Assembly: GCF_007273535.1 (NCBI RefSeq)
Contig: NZ_RIBP01000001.1
Span: forward strand, 310,001 to 374,000
DNA length: 64,000 nt
From: Niallia circulans
GTDB lineage: Bacteria > Bacillota > Bacilli > Bacillales > Cytobacillaceae
Direction: 5' to 3'
A program made the position numbers and the translations under genes. The first letter of the stretch is position 1. Every line of letters begins with the position of its first letter. Positions 45,104-53,751 of the stretch are shown here, in pieces. The notes under the pieces were generated by a model. The model was not told the origin of the DNA. It did not search any database and saw nothing but the letters and a program-made list of their open reading frames with translations.

Positions 45104-45901
45104 ATGACAAATGAGTACGAAAAGGAAGAAGTGTTAACGGGTGGTAATATTTCGGAAGTAAATCGCTTTGGAAATACAGTTCGACGAGATTTAAAGCCTG
45201 GTAGTGATAAAATTCATAAGTTATTAGTGCATCTTGAAAACAAGGGTTTTGGTTATGCTCCAAGGTTCTTAGGGATAGATGAAAAGAATAGAGAGATATT
45301 GACGTATATTGAAGGGGAAGCGGGTAATTATCCTCTGAAAAAATATATGTGGTCTGATGATGTATTAAAGGATATAGCGAATATGCTTCGTCTTTATCAT
45401 GATGCTGTAAGTGATTTCTCTTTACTAAATGAATGGAAACCAATGGATAATACTCCCGACAAAACAGAAGTTATATGCCATAATGACTTTGCAGTGTACA
45501 ATATAATTTTTTATGATGAAAAACCAGTTGGAATTATTGATTTTGATGTGGCAGCTCCCGGCCCAAGACTTTGGGATATAGCTTATACGCTTTACACCTG
45601 TGTTCCTTTAAGCAGACTTTGGCATACCGAGAAGGGTGAGGAAGTACATTATAATGCATCTAAAGATTCTGGTCGTATAAAACAAAGAGTTAAGTTTTTC
45701 TTTGAATGCTATGGTATGCAAACCTTGGAAAAAGACTTTCTAGATATGGTAATTTTACGAGTTGAAGGATTATGTAAATATATGATTAAAAGAGCTGGAG
45801 AAGGAGATGTTGCTTTTCAAAAGATGCTGGATGAAGGGCATCTTGAGCACTATCAAAAGGATATTCGATTTATTAACAAGCATGGAAAAGAGTGGATTTA
45901 A
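45104..45901 (+). CDS. Aminoglycoside phosphotransferase-family protein
   Basis: 265 aa kinase-like fold. Catalytic loop VICHNDFAVYNIIF (HxDxxxxN) and metal-binding IIDFDVAAPG; APRFLGID and LTYIEGEAG in the N-lobe. GGAGGG before the ATG at 45104; an upstream in-frame start at 45041 lies within the preceding terminator tail. The family covers antibiotic, choline, homoserine and other kinases; resistance cannot be concluded. Confidence 0.86.
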   Translation: MTNEYEKEEVLTGGNISEVNRFGNTVRRDLKPGSDKIHKLLVHLENKGFGYAPRFLGIDEKNREILTYIEGEAGNYPLKKYMWSDDVLKDIANMLRLYHDAVSDFSLLNEWKPMDNTPDKTEVICHNDFAVYNIIFYDEKPVGIIDFDVAAPGPRLWDIAYTLYTCVPLSRLWHTEKGEEVHYNASKDSGRIKQRVKFFFECYGMQTLEKDFLDMVILRVEGLCKYMIKRAGEGDVAFQKMLDEGHLEHYQKDIRFINKHGKEWI

Positions 45902-46252
45902 AATTAAGTGAAAATGGAATTAGTTTATTAAGGGATTGCATGAGCAATCCCTTAGCGTATTTATTGAGCTTGATTTTCTTTTATAAATGAACTGTTAAAA
46001 GTATTATATATTGTGAATCTTTAAAATTAAGCTATCGAGGACTTAGTTGAGTAAAAGAATCATTCTATATAGCCATAATTAGTCCACAATGCCCCTTGAG
46101 GTTTACCTTTTTCACCGAGCGAAGTCATGTACAAAAACAAAATTTCTAAGTTGAAGGATGTTAACTAATAGTGGTTAAATTTGTAAAATGTGAAACTTGC
46201 AATGTATATAAACGTATACAATATTAGAACAAACTTTAAGGGTGGCATAAAT
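45902..46252. other. Gap with terminator and repeat fragment
   Basis: AAGGGATTGC ATGA GCAATCCCTT hairpin at 45930-45953 ends the phosphotransferase gene. ATGAACTGTTAAAAGTATTATATATTGTGAA with AAGCTATCGAGGAC (45987-46041) repeats the block at 9849-9905. A 17-codon minus-strand fragment (LGEKGKPQGALWTNYGYIE) near 46060-46125 looks like a gene scrap. Confidence 0.45.
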
Positions 46253-46522
46253 ATGTTAGAAATGATTGGCGGTTTATTTGAAGGAGTAATTTTAGCGGTA
46301 CCATCAGTGGATAATAAAAAAATTAACACGAAATTCAAGTTGCTTCGAAAAGAAGAATGGTACAGTAATTTACTTTTTCGTTATGGTACGTTAATACAAA
46401 TGAATAATTCTTTACGACATTTTATAGGGGAAAATGATATAGAAAGTATCATAAATGACTCTGGAAAATTAAAAAAATTCCAGGCTGATTTAGTAAAGAT
46501 AATAGTGGATGAGAAACTGTGA
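46253..46522 (+). CDS. Hypothetical protein
   Basis: 89 aa from ATG 46253 (AAGGGTGG upstream). Hydrophobic start (MIGGLFEGVILAVPSV), then basic and acidic helices. Family not recognised. An in-frame ATG at 46190 gives a longer product without a ribosome site. It may form a unit with the membrane gene 43 bp downstream. Confidence 0.5.
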   Translation: MLEMIGGLFEGVILAVPSVDNKKINTKFKLLRKEEWYSNLLFRYGTLIQMNNSLRHFIGENDIESIINDSGKLKKFQADLVKIIVDEKL

Positions 46523-46564
46523 CAAAAGCATATTGTCTTTCACATTATAAAAAGGGTGATCTAA

Positions 46565-46954
46565 GTGGGTTCTTTGTTGTTTACTATTTTAATAATGTTA
46601 ATAGCTTTATACTGTTTAATCTTCTTATTAGAAAAAGGAATAAATAAATTATTCGGTGTAAAAAAGAAACAGGTTTCGGAGACTTCTGGTAAAAAGGTAG
46701 ATCAATGGGGAAGAAGGATTATTTTAATGCTCTTTTTATGTACTATTCCAATCTACTCATTTTATACCATAAGTGAAACCACTTTTATTAAATGGTATTG
46801 GATATTTTATTTGACTGCCTTATTGGGTTTCCAGTCTATGATGGAATGGAAATATCTGAAAAATTCCAAACAGTATCTTACTACTCTGATTTTATTAGTA
46901 TTGGGCATCCTTTTTCTTTATAATCTCGATTATTTTATACGATTACTTGGCTAA
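46565..46954 (+). CDS. DUF4181 membrane protein
   Basis: 129 aa, four hydrophobic segments. The KKQVSETSGKKVDQWGRRIIL stretch between segments 1 and 2 is typical of DUF4181 proteins of Bacillus (function unknown). GTG start; AAAGGGTGATC upstream. Confidence 0.78.
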   Translation: MGSLLFTILIMLIALYCLIFLLEKGINKLFGVKKKQVSETSGKKVDQWGRRIILMLFLCTIPIYSFYTISETTFIKWYWIFYLTALLGFQSMMEWKYLKNSKQYLTTLILLVLGILFLYNLDYFIRLLG

Positions 46955-46956
46955 AC

Positions 46957-47415
46957 TTAATTATTTGAAAAGAGTGTGTATCCACTTACTAAAGGATCAT
47001 AATCAGATAATACTTCAATTACTTCATCACGAGTAATATAAACATGATGCTCTAATTTTGGATGTGATGTGCTATTGAATAGGGGATTTTGATTGTCGAA
47101 CCAATTAATGTATTCGGAGTTTTCCATTTTAAAAAAATACGCTTTTCCATTTTCTATCAAACCTGATTCATCAACCTCTAAGTTATAAATGCCAAATCTT
47201 CCTATCTCTGTTGTATATCTAAAGGACCAAACATAGTATTCCATAGGTCCATTTAATTGGTTATAGATAATTTCGGTAATATTGTCGTCATAATCTTCCA
47301 GTATTATTTTGAAATAGTCATCATGTTTATTTATACCCCTAAAAAGAATATTTGCAGGATGATCAGAGTTGAGGTTTGTTTGAGGCTGCCATATTTTTAG
47401 ACTCTCAATGTGCAT
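46957..47415 (-). CDS. Hypothetical protein
   Basis: 152 aa, acidic and aromatic-rich (IWQPQTNLNS, NGPMEYYVWSFRYTTEIG, HHVYITRDEVIEVL), no signal or membrane part. I chose the ATG at 47415 because AAGGAG lies 8 nt before it; the GTG at 47424 overlaps that site. Convergent with the DUF4181 gene with 2 bp between. Family not recognised; size and composition fit an immunity-type protein. Confidence 0.6.
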   Translation of the reverse strand: MHIESLKIWQPQTNLNSDHPANILFRGINKHDDYFKIILEDYDDNITEIIYNQLNGPMEYYVWSFRYTTEIGRFGIYNLEVDESGLIENGKAYFFKMENSEYINWFDNQNPLFNSTSHPKLEHHVYITRDEVIEVLSDYDPLVSGYTLFSNN

Positions 47416-47738
47416 ATTTCCCACTCCTTATGATTCATATCTATCTTTATCACACGCTTTCCTCTTGGTTGCTGAATAACTTGGTGTTGGCTGTGTATAC
47501 TTTTCCCTCCGCTACTTATATAACTATTTAACAGTTTAATTGTTTATTCGTTAGTGTACCTGAAATATTAATATTATTTAAAGGATGGTAAAAACAATTT
47601 TGTTAAGTAATACACTTGACAGGGGCTTAGTGGAAATAACATAAAAGAGTTTATCCTTAATTAAAAATCTATTAGCTTTGTTAAATGTAAACTTAACAAC
47701 TTATATTTTTAATTGTTTTACCGCTGAAATGGTCCAAT

Positions 47739-47784
47739 AAAAAGTCGCTTCCTCTTATATGAGGGATTGCGACTTTTTTTTTAT
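47739..47784. terminator. Terminator-like hairpin
   Basis: AAAAGTCGC..CCTC / GAGG..GCGACTTTT with T run. No gene ends just before it; the gap 47416-47842 shows nothing else. Confidence 0.65.
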
Positions 47785-47842
47785 TGGTTTGTCTATTACA
47801 CTTTTTGCTTTCAAGTTCCTTTTGTGAATTTTGAGAATGTTA

Positions 47843-47896
47843 TTGACTATTCAGTTGAACTGTATTAAAATTTTGTTAAGTTGAACTATACAGTTG
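47843..47896 (+). promoter_or_regulatory. padR promoter with two dyads
   Basis: TTGACT at 47843, 17-bp spacer, TAAAAT at 47866. Inside the spacer is CAGTTGAACTG (47852-47862); behind the -10 is AACTATACAGTT (47885-47896). Both dyads share AACT/AGTT arms and would let the PadR protein repress its own promoter. Confidence 0.6.
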
Positions 47897-47917
47897 AGTT
47901 GAATAGAGGTTTTAAAT

Positions 47918-48235
47918 ATGAAACATAAATTATTACCATTGTCTGAAACCATGCATTATATCTTATTAGCTCTTCGTGAGCCGCTTCACGGCTATGCTGT
48001 AATGCAGAAGATAGAAATAATGAGTAAAGGTACGGTTATATTGGCTGCGGGCACATTATATGGTGCAATAGAAAATTTGAATAAGCATGGATGGATTGAA
48101 CCGGTTGGAGAGGAGGGACGTAGAAAAGTTTATCTTATAACTGCGGAAGGAAGCTCTATACTGCAATTGGAACAAAATAGGTTATTGCATATTTTATCCT
48201 TGTACGAAGGAAGTGGATCGAATGAAGAAATTTAA
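47918..48235 (+). CDS. PadR family transcriptional regulator
   Basis: 105 aa winged-helix repressor. Typical start (ETMHYILLALREPLHGYAVMQKIE), ILAAGTLYGAIENLNKHGWIE and RRKVYLITAEG. It lacks the long C-terminal helix domain of PadR-s2 types, as other members paired with DUF2812 genes do. It overlaps the next gene by 14 bp, so the two form an operon; together they are a common regulator/membrane-protein pair. Confidence 0.9.
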   Translation: MKHKLLPLSETMHYILLALREPLHGYAVMQKIEIMSKGTVILAAGTLYGAIENLNKHGWIEPVGEEGRRKVYLITAEGSSILQLEQNRLLHILSLYEGSGSNEEI

Positions 48236-48788
48236 GGTCTTTTTTGATATGGAGAAAGAGGAGCAATGGCTGAACAGGCAATTACAAAAAGGCTATCGAT
48301 GTACAAATATTAGTGGATTAGGGATTTATACTTTTGAAAAAACCGACAAGAGATATGTGATGCGACTGGATTATCAAGATTATTTATCAAAGAATAAGTT
48401 TAAAGAATACAAAGGGATCTATGAAGACTTCGGATGGAATTATATAAATGGTTCAGGGCTTGGTGGAATTAAATATTGGCAAAAAGAAGATGATAATCAA
48501 AATGAAATCTTTTCAGATCGCCAATCAAAGCGAAATTATTATAAACGGTTGATGGGGTATTCATCTGGTTTAGGTTTAATGTTATTGTTTATTTCTTATA
48601 TGCTTTACAAAGATTCCGGTTTGTATTTAACCGAAGGTCTTTGGGATATGAATGGGGCATTATTTTGGAAAGCGTTATTGTTCGAAACTCCATTTGCCCT
48701 TTTGAGGTCGCTTCCTGCCATAATGGTTGTTTTCTTCGCTAGCAGTTACTATAAGGCTTACCGCAAGTATTCCATATTAAAAGAATAA
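48222..48788 (+). CDS. DUF2812 membrane protein
   Basis: 188 aa. Residues 1-95 are the DUF2812 cytosolic domain (FKVFFDMEKEEQWLNRQLQKGYRC, GIYTFEK, GWNYINGSG); two or three membrane segments follow. ATG at 48222 has AAGGAA 9 nt upstream. Function unknown; partners of PadR genes of this type are thought to act in envelope stress or peptide resistance. Confidence 0.84.
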   Translation: MKKFKVFFDMEKEEQWLNRQLQKGYRCTNISGLGIYTFEKTDKRYVMRLDYQDYLSKNKFKEYKGIYEDFGWNYINGSGLGGIKYWQKEDDNQNEIFSDRQSKRNYYKRLMGYSSGLGLMLLFISYMLYKDSGLYLTEGLWDMNGALFWKALLFETPFALLRSLPAIMVVFFASSYYKAYRKYSILKE

Positions 48789-48994
48789 TTAATAATCATG
48801 TATCTACAACAGTCGGCTCTTTTTATAAAAAAGAATCTTTTTGAATTACAAATACATTTTAGGGATTGAGAAGTATCGTGTTTTTCTTAATGAAACAGTG
48901 GCAAAATCACCGATGAAATGCCTAATCCACTTGGAGGTACAGCCACTCGCAAAACTTTTTTTAAGAAAAAAACGAATAAAATATAAAAAAGTTG

Positions 48995-49024
48995 TTGACG
49001 AAATAAGTGTATTTTATATATAAT
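48995..49024 (+). promoter_or_regulatory. tRNA cluster promoter
   Basis: TTGACG at 48995, 18-bp AT-rich spacer, perfect TATAAT at 49019, about 65 bp before the first tRNA. Probably the single promoter of the cluster. The gap from 48789 holds no convincing gene and no 5S rRNA. Confidence 0.75.
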
Positions 49025-49088
49025 AAATCTTGTCGCTAAAACAGCTGAAAAAATAGCTGCAAAGATACTACAGTATTAATTACATAAA

Positions 49089-49163
49089 GGCCCATTGGTC
49101 AAGCGGTTAAGACACCGCCCTTTCACGGCGGTAACACGGGTTCGAATCCCGTATGGGTCACCA
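49089..49163 (+). tRNA. tRNA-Glu (TTC)
   Basis: GGCCCAT acceptor pairs with ATGGGTC, anticodon TTC, TTCGAAT T-loop, CCA encoded. Confidence 0.96.
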
Positions 49164-49170
49164 ATATATC

Positions 49171-49246
49171 GGAGGATTAGCTCAGCTGGGAGAGCATCTG
49201 CCTTACAAGCAGAGGGTCGGCGGTTCGATCCCGTCATCCTCCACCA
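49171..49246 (+). tRNA. tRNA-Val (TAC)
   Basis: GGAGGAT / ATCCTCC acceptor, anticodon TAC, CCA encoded. Confidence 0.96.
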
Positions 49247-49251
49247 TATAT

Positions 49252-49327
<76 letters not shown>

Positions 49328-49341
49328 TCTTTCTAAAAGAT

Positions 49342-49417
49342 GAGTCATTAGCTCAGTTGGTAGAGCATCTGACTTTTAATCAGAGGGTCGCAGGTTCGAA
49401 TCCTGCATGACTCACCA
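49342..49417 (+). tRNA. tRNA-Lys (TTT)
   Basis: GAGTCAT / ATGACTC acceptor, anticodon TTT, CCA encoded. Confidence 0.96.
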
Positions 49418-49434
49418 TTTAATTTCATACACGA

Positions 49435-49509
49435 GCGGAAGTAGTTCAGTGGTAGAACATCACCTTGCCAAGGTGGGGGTCGCGGGTTCGAACCCCGTCT
49501 TCCGCTCCA
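49435..49509 (+). tRNA. tRNA-Gly (GCC)
   Basis: GCGGAAG / CTTCCGC acceptor, anticodon GCC, CCA encoded. Confidence 0.96.
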
Positions 49510-49522
49510 ATATAAAAACAAT

Positions 49523-49611
49523 GCCGGGGTGGCGGAACTGGCAGACGCACAGGACTTAAAATCCTGCGGTAGGTGACTACCGTACCGGTTCGATTCCGGT
49601 CCTCGGCACCA
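49523..49611 (+). tRNA. tRNA-Leu (TAA)
   Basis: Class II tRNA with long variable arm, anticodon TAA, GCCGGGG / CCTCGGC acceptor, CCA encoded. Confidence 0.96.
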
Positions 49612-49630
49612 TTGTTTTTTCAATTATTTA

Positions 49631-49707
<77 letters not shown>

Positions 49708-49713
49708 AATAAA

Positions 49714-49790
49714 CGGGAAGTAGCTCAGCTTGGTAGAGCACTTGGTTTGGGACCAAGGGGTCGCAGGTTCGAATCCTGTCTTCCCGACCA
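49714..49790 (+). tRNA. tRNA-Pro (TGG)
   Basis: CGGGAAG / CTTCCCG acceptor, anticodon TGG, CCA encoded. Confidence 0.96.
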
Positions 49791-49808
49791 TTAATACTTG
49801 TAAAAATT

Positions 49809-49884
49809 GGGGCCTTAGCTCAGCTGGGAGAGCGCCTGCCTTGCACGCAGGAGGTCAGCGGTTCGATCCCGCTAGGCTCCACCA
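49809..49884 (+). tRNA. tRNA-Ala (TGC)
   Basis: GGGGCCT / AGGCTCC acceptor, anticodon TGC, CCA encoded. Confidence 0.96.
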
Positions 49885-49888
49885 ATTT

Positions 49889-49981
49889 GGAGGAATACCC
49901 AAGTCCGGCTGAAGGGATCGGTCTTGAAAACCGACAGGCGGGTCATACCGCGCAGGGGTTCGAATCCCCTTTCCTCCTCCA
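49889..49981 (+). tRNA. tRNA-Ser (TGA)
   Basis: Class II tRNA with long variable arm, anticodon TGA, GGAGGAA / TTCCTCC acceptor, CCA encoded. Confidence 0.96.
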
Positions 49982-50006
49982 TATAACTTAATATGAATAT
50001 TATTAT

Positions 50007-50080
<74 letters not shown>

Positions 50081-50083
50081 TCT

Positions 50084-50160
50084 GGTCCGGTAGTTCAGCT
50101 GGTTAGAATGCCTGCCTGTCACGCAGGAGGTCGCGGGTTCGAGTCCCGTCCGGACCGCCA
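50084..50160 (+). tRNA. tRNA-Asp (GTC)
   Basis: GGTCCGG / CCGGACC acceptor, anticodon GTC, CCA encoded. Confidence 0.96.
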
Positions 50161-50168
50161 TTTATTAT

Positions 50169-50242
50169 AGGAGTATAGTTTAAAGGTAGAACAGAGGTCT
50201 CCAAAACCTCCGGTGTGGGTTCAATTCCTACTACTCCTGCCA
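50169..50242 (+). tRNA. tRNA-Trp (CCA)
   Basis: AGGAGTA / TACTCCT acceptor, anticodon CCA, CCA tail encoded. Confidence 0.96.
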
Positions 50243-50259
50243 ATAATATAATCTTCAAT

Positions 50260-50333
50260 GCGGGTGTAGTTTAATGGTAAAACCTCAGCCTTCCAAGCTG
50301 ATGTCGTGAGTTCGATTCTCATCACCCGCTCCA
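50260..50333 (+). tRNA. tRNA-Gly (TCC)
   Basis: GCGGGTG / CACCCGC acceptor, anticodon TCC, CCA encoded. Confidence 0.96.
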
Positions 50334-50342
50334 AAATAATAT

Positions 50343-50416
<74 letters not shown>

Positions 50417-50442
50417 TCCTTTATAATACATACTTTTTTTGT

Positions 50443-50517
50443 TCCGCAGTAGCTCAGTGGTAGAGCAATCGGCTGTTAACCGATCGGTCGTAGGTTCGAG
50501 TCCTACCTGCGGAGCCA
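50443..50517 (+). tRNA. tRNA-Asn (GTT)
   Basis: TCCGCAG / CTGCGGA acceptor, anticodon GTT, CCA encoded. Last of 16; a T-rich run follows. Confidence 0.96.
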
Positions 50518-51035
50518 TTTTTTTATTCTGATTAAAAAGCTGAATATTCAGTCAACTTTAGCGAAATTTGATAACACCTCGGCTTTTAGAAGGTAATATG
50601 TAACGAACATCATCAACTTAGGAAGAGGTGATTGTAGTTATTTATCAAGTATTAAGCAGGTATAGTGTTGAGTTATCATATGCTAAGATCAGTCTTTTTT
50701 TTATTGATATGTCTCCATAAGATATTCATCTCCTTCATCTATTCATTCCCAACTGTCTGCGTCCAAAATATAGATTTGTCAGTAGCTATCCACATGAAAG
50801 AAGAAATTAAATTAATAGTATTTCTATTCCTATTCCTATTCCTCTAGTTACAGTAAACACTTAGTGCAGCTGTTGTAATTGAAAGCTTCCTGTAAATGAG
50901 GTTATTTGACATAAAGGTAGCTAAAGTAAAAGATTAATAATATAAATTTAACCTATTTCATCGCTTGAGATTAGCTTCATCTAAGCTGCATATTTAAGTT
51001 TAATAGCGATTAATATATCACGAAGGAGTCTAACG
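50518..51035. other. Gene-free stretch after the tRNAs
   Basis: A T run just after tRNA-Asn may end the tRNA transcript. A short hydrophobic frame at 50665-50847 ending in TTCCTATTCC tandem repeats has no ribosome site and does not look coding. Nothing else is seen up to the TTG start at 51036. Confidence 0.5.
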
Positions 51036-52067
51036 TTGCAAAAATTCATTATAGTAATATCATTTTCTCTATGTGTTTTATTTGCAATAAACTATGGCGA
51101 TACCACTGCTAAAGCTGATAAGCCAATGATACTTGGATACACATTAGGAAGCGGTGATTCTGATAAGTCATTAACTGCCTTTAACAAATATTTTAATACA
51201 ATTGCTACAGATACATTTTCTTTTGATGAAGATGGTTATCTGATTGGGGAAGCACCGAAAGAACAACTTTCATATGCAAAAAAGAAAAACATAAACACAT
51301 ATGCGGTTATTTCCAACTTTGGGGAACAAGATTTTGATGCCGACTTAGCACATCAAGTGATGACAGATAAATTAGTTAAAAACCGCTTTATTAAACAAGT
51401 AGCGAAGGTTGCAGAAGAGAATGGCTATACAGGTGTTAATATAGATTTAGAAGCAGTTTATCCAGAAGATCGCATACCTTTATCAAGCTTGATAAAGGAC
51501 ATATCCGCTGTTTTGCATGATAACCAAATAAAATTAATGGTATCAGTACCTGCAAAAACTAATGATGATAAAGATAATGCATGGACTTGGCCGTATGATT
51601 ATGAAAAAATCGGTAACTATGCTGATTATATACAGGTTATGACTTACGATGAACATGGGTCATGGGGAAGTCCTGGTTCTTTAGTTAGTATGAAGTGGCT
51701 TGAAAATACATTATCTTATTCCATCAACAATATAAAAGCGAGCAAGGTGTTAATGGGGATACCGGCTTATGGTTATGACTGGAATTTGACGGATGCTAGC
51801 AAGAATAGAATTGTGCAGTGGGACGAAATACAGACGTTAACAAAGAATGATAAAATAAAGCCGACCTATAATAAAAAGACAGAATCTGTAATGTTCAATT
51901 ATAGGGATAAAAACAAGCAAGAGCATGTTGTTTGGTATGAAAATGAAACAGCAATTGAAAAGAAAACAAAACTAGTAAAAAAGTATAAGCTCGGTGGTGT
52001 CAGTGTTTATGCACTCGGCAATGAAACTAAAGCCTTTTGGGGAGCAATTCAGAAGGGTGTAAAATAA
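51036..52067 (+). CDS. Secreted GH18 family glycosyl hydrolase
   Basis: 343 aa with a signal peptide (residues 1-27, ending AKA). The barrel motif GYTGVNIDLEAVY holds the catalytic E139 with D137; YIQVMTYDEHGSWG and IPAYGYDW are the substrate-binding strands of GH18. No LysM domain is present, unlike YaaH. Related proteins degrade chitin-like polymers or modify the spore/peptidoglycan layer; which one applies here is not visible. TTG start with AAGGAG 9 nt upstream. Confidence 0.88.
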   Translation: MQKFIIVISFSLCVLFAINYGDTTAKADKPMILGYTLGSGDSDKSLTAFNKYFNTIATDTFSFDEDGYLIGEAPKEQLSYAKKKNINTYAVISNFGEQDFDADLAHQVMTDKLVKNRFIKQVAKVAEENGYTGVNIDLEAVYPEDRIPLSSLIKDISAVLHDNQIKLMVSVPAKTNDDKDNAWTWPYDYEKIGNYADYIQVMTYDEHGSWGSPGSLVSMKWLENTLSYSINNIKASKVLMGIPAYGYDWNLTDASKNRIVQWDEIQTLTKNDKIKPTYNKKTESVMFNYRDKNKQEHVVWYENETAIEKKTKLVKKYKLGGVSVYALGNETKAFWGAIQKGVK

Positions 52068-52091
52068 GTGATAATATTTTATTACTATAGC

Positions 52092-52130
52092 AAAAAATGC
52101 TTTCCATTAAATTTATGGAAAGCATTTTTT
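52092..52130 (+). terminator. Terminator
   Basis: AAAATGCTTTCCA / TGGAAAGCATTTTTT stem-loop after the GH18 gene. Confidence 0.85.
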
Positions 52131-52180
52131 ATTTTATCCTTAGTGGAAAATCTCATTAGCAGCTTGATAATAATTGCTGC

Positions 52181-53602
52181 TTAAAACCATGCTTTAGCAA
52201 GCAGCTTAACTCCCTCTTGAATCCTTTTCTCATCAAGTCCAGCAAATCCTAATAAAACCTGAGGATGTTTTTGAGTTGGTAGCTGTTCAAAGAAGGTGCT
52301 GACAGGATACACTAAAACGCCATTTTGTTTAGCTGCTTCAATGAGTTGTTGTTCAGACATGTTATTTCGTGGCTCAAGCACTATATGTAATCCGGCCCCT
52401 GATCCCATTATTCTGACTTGATTGTCCATGCTTGTTTTAATTGAGGCAATTAAGGCGGTATGTCTTTTTTTATAGACATTTCTTACTTTATTTAAGTGCC
52501 TTGACCATTGTTCGTTTTCCATAAACAGCTTTAACGTATATTGATGCTGTCTTGATACAGTTTGTTTATAACCAATATATTTTTTATGGTATTTAGCTAA
52601 CAAAGGTTTCGGGAGCACCATATAACTAAAATCCAATGATGGAATCAATGATTTAGCAAATGTCCCCATATAGATAACTTTTTCATATTGATCAAGGCTT
52701 TGCAGGGCAGGAATCGGTTTTCCTTCATACCTGAATTCACTGTCGTAATCATCCTCAATAATAAAGCCGTCTGTATCCTTTGCCCATTGAATTAATTCTA
52801 ATCTTCTTTGGAGTGGCATAACAATTCCAAGGGGAAATTGATGGGCAGGTGTGACAAAAACAGCTCTTACCTCACTTGAGGTTAATGCCTTTATATCGAC
52901 TCCATAATTATCAAGAGGAATAGGTTGGACAGCTTTACCATATTCTTTTAAAACAATGCGGACTCTATTGTATCCAGGGTCTTCAATTCCATAAGTATAT
53001 TCTTTGCCGATTATTTTACAAAGCATACTCATAAGATATTGAGTGCCTGCTCCGATAATAATTTGTTGTTCTGAACACTTAACGCCCCTTGATTCAAAAA
53101 GGTATTTTGTTATTTGCTTGCGAAGATCCAGATCTCCTTGTGGGTCGCCATATAATAAAAGCTGTCCTTGCTCAGCAAAAATACTTTTCATTGTTAATTG
53201 ACTCCATAATTTAAATGGAAAATGTTTTAAGTCTATTTCTCCATATTTAAAATCATAAAAAATCTCTGGTGATTCGTTTTCTGCCTTATAACAGTTGTTA
53301 TGCAGGGTGTCAGCATTTATTGCACTTTTGTTTTTGTCTAAATATAGTTCATGCTTAATATCTTCCACAAATAAACCTTTTCTTTCTTCACTTCTTATAT
53401 ACCCTTCAGCCAGAAGCTGCTGATAGGCGGCATTAACAGTGTTTCTGCTTAGGTTTAAATGCGCTGCTAATTTCCTTTGAGAAGGTAGTTTACTATGTGG
53501 TGGAATAGTATCTGATTGTATTTCATTTTTAAGATAACGATAAAGTTGCGTATAAACGGGATCTGCTTTTTTTGAATCTAAAATCGGCGTTATTTCGAAC
53601 AA
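52181..53602 (-). CDS. pdxR: MocR/PdxR-type regulator (GntR HTH plus aminotransferase domain)
   Basis: 473 aa. Residues 1-75: GntR winged helix (DPVYTQLYRYLKNEI, HSKLPSQRKLAAHLNLSRNTVNAAYQQL). Residues 120-473: PLP-binding class I aminotransferase fold with GAGTQYLMS, EDPGYN, IIEDDYDSEFRY and the PLP lysine in GTFAKSLIPS. PdxR proteins sense PLP and activate pdxST when it is scarce; the divergent pdxST genes fit this. I prefer the TTG at 53602 because the GGAGG inside the upstream ATGGAGG lies 8 nt before it. Confidence 0.9.
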   Translation of the reverse strand: MFEITPILDSKKADPVYTQLYRYLKNEIQSDTIPPHSKLPSQRKLAAHLNLSRNTVNAAYQQLLAEGYIRSEERKGLFVEDIKHELYLDKNKSAINADTLHNNCYKAENESPEIFYDFKYGEIDLKHFPFKLWSQLTMKSIFAEQGQLLLYGDPQGDLDLRKQITKYLFESRGVKCSEQQIIIGAGTQYLMSMLCKIIGKEYTYGIEDPGYNRVRIVLKEYGKAVQPIPLDNYGVDIKALTSSEVRAVFVTPAHQFPLGIVMPLQRRLELIQWAKDTDGFIIEDDYDSEFRYEGKPIPALQSLDQYEKVIYMGTFAKSLIPSLDFSYMVLPKPLLAKYHKKYIGYKQTVSRQHQYTLKLFMENEQWSRHLNKVRNVYKKRHTALIASIKTSMDNQVRIMGSGAGLHIVLEPRNNMSEQQLIEAAKQNGVLVYPVSTFFEQLPTQKHPQVLLGFAGLDEKRIQEGVKLLAKAWF

Positions 53603-53641
53603 ATTTCTGACCTCCATCGCACTGGTACCTAAATAATTTTA

Positions 53642-53671
53642 AAATCTGGCTCTTTTAAAGGTTCCAGATTT
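53642..53671. promoter_or_regulatory. Inverted repeat, candidate PdxR operator
   Basis: AAATCTGG and CCAGATTT separated by 14 bp, in the 149-bp gap between pdxR and pdxS. Position and symmetry fit a dimeric regulator; MocR proteins often bind direct repeats, so this is tentative. Confidence 0.45.
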
Positions 53672-53751
53672 ATAACTATAATTAGTTTACAATGCAAAAC
53701 AGCAAAACAAAAGGTTAATAAGTACATAAATAACAATAGGAGGCACTTAGG

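Noticed and set aside
45104..45901. Calling the phosphotransferase an aminoglycoside-resistance gene
   Set aside because: The family includes many metabolic kinases and no resistance-specific feature is visible.
48841..49023. 60-codon frame before the tRNA cluster
   Set aside because: No ribosome site, TTG-type start, and its 3' end overlaps the tRNA promoter; composition does not look coding.
50665..50847. Hydrophobic 60-codon frame
   Set aside because: No ribosome site and ends in a simple TTCCTA tandem repeat; likely chance.
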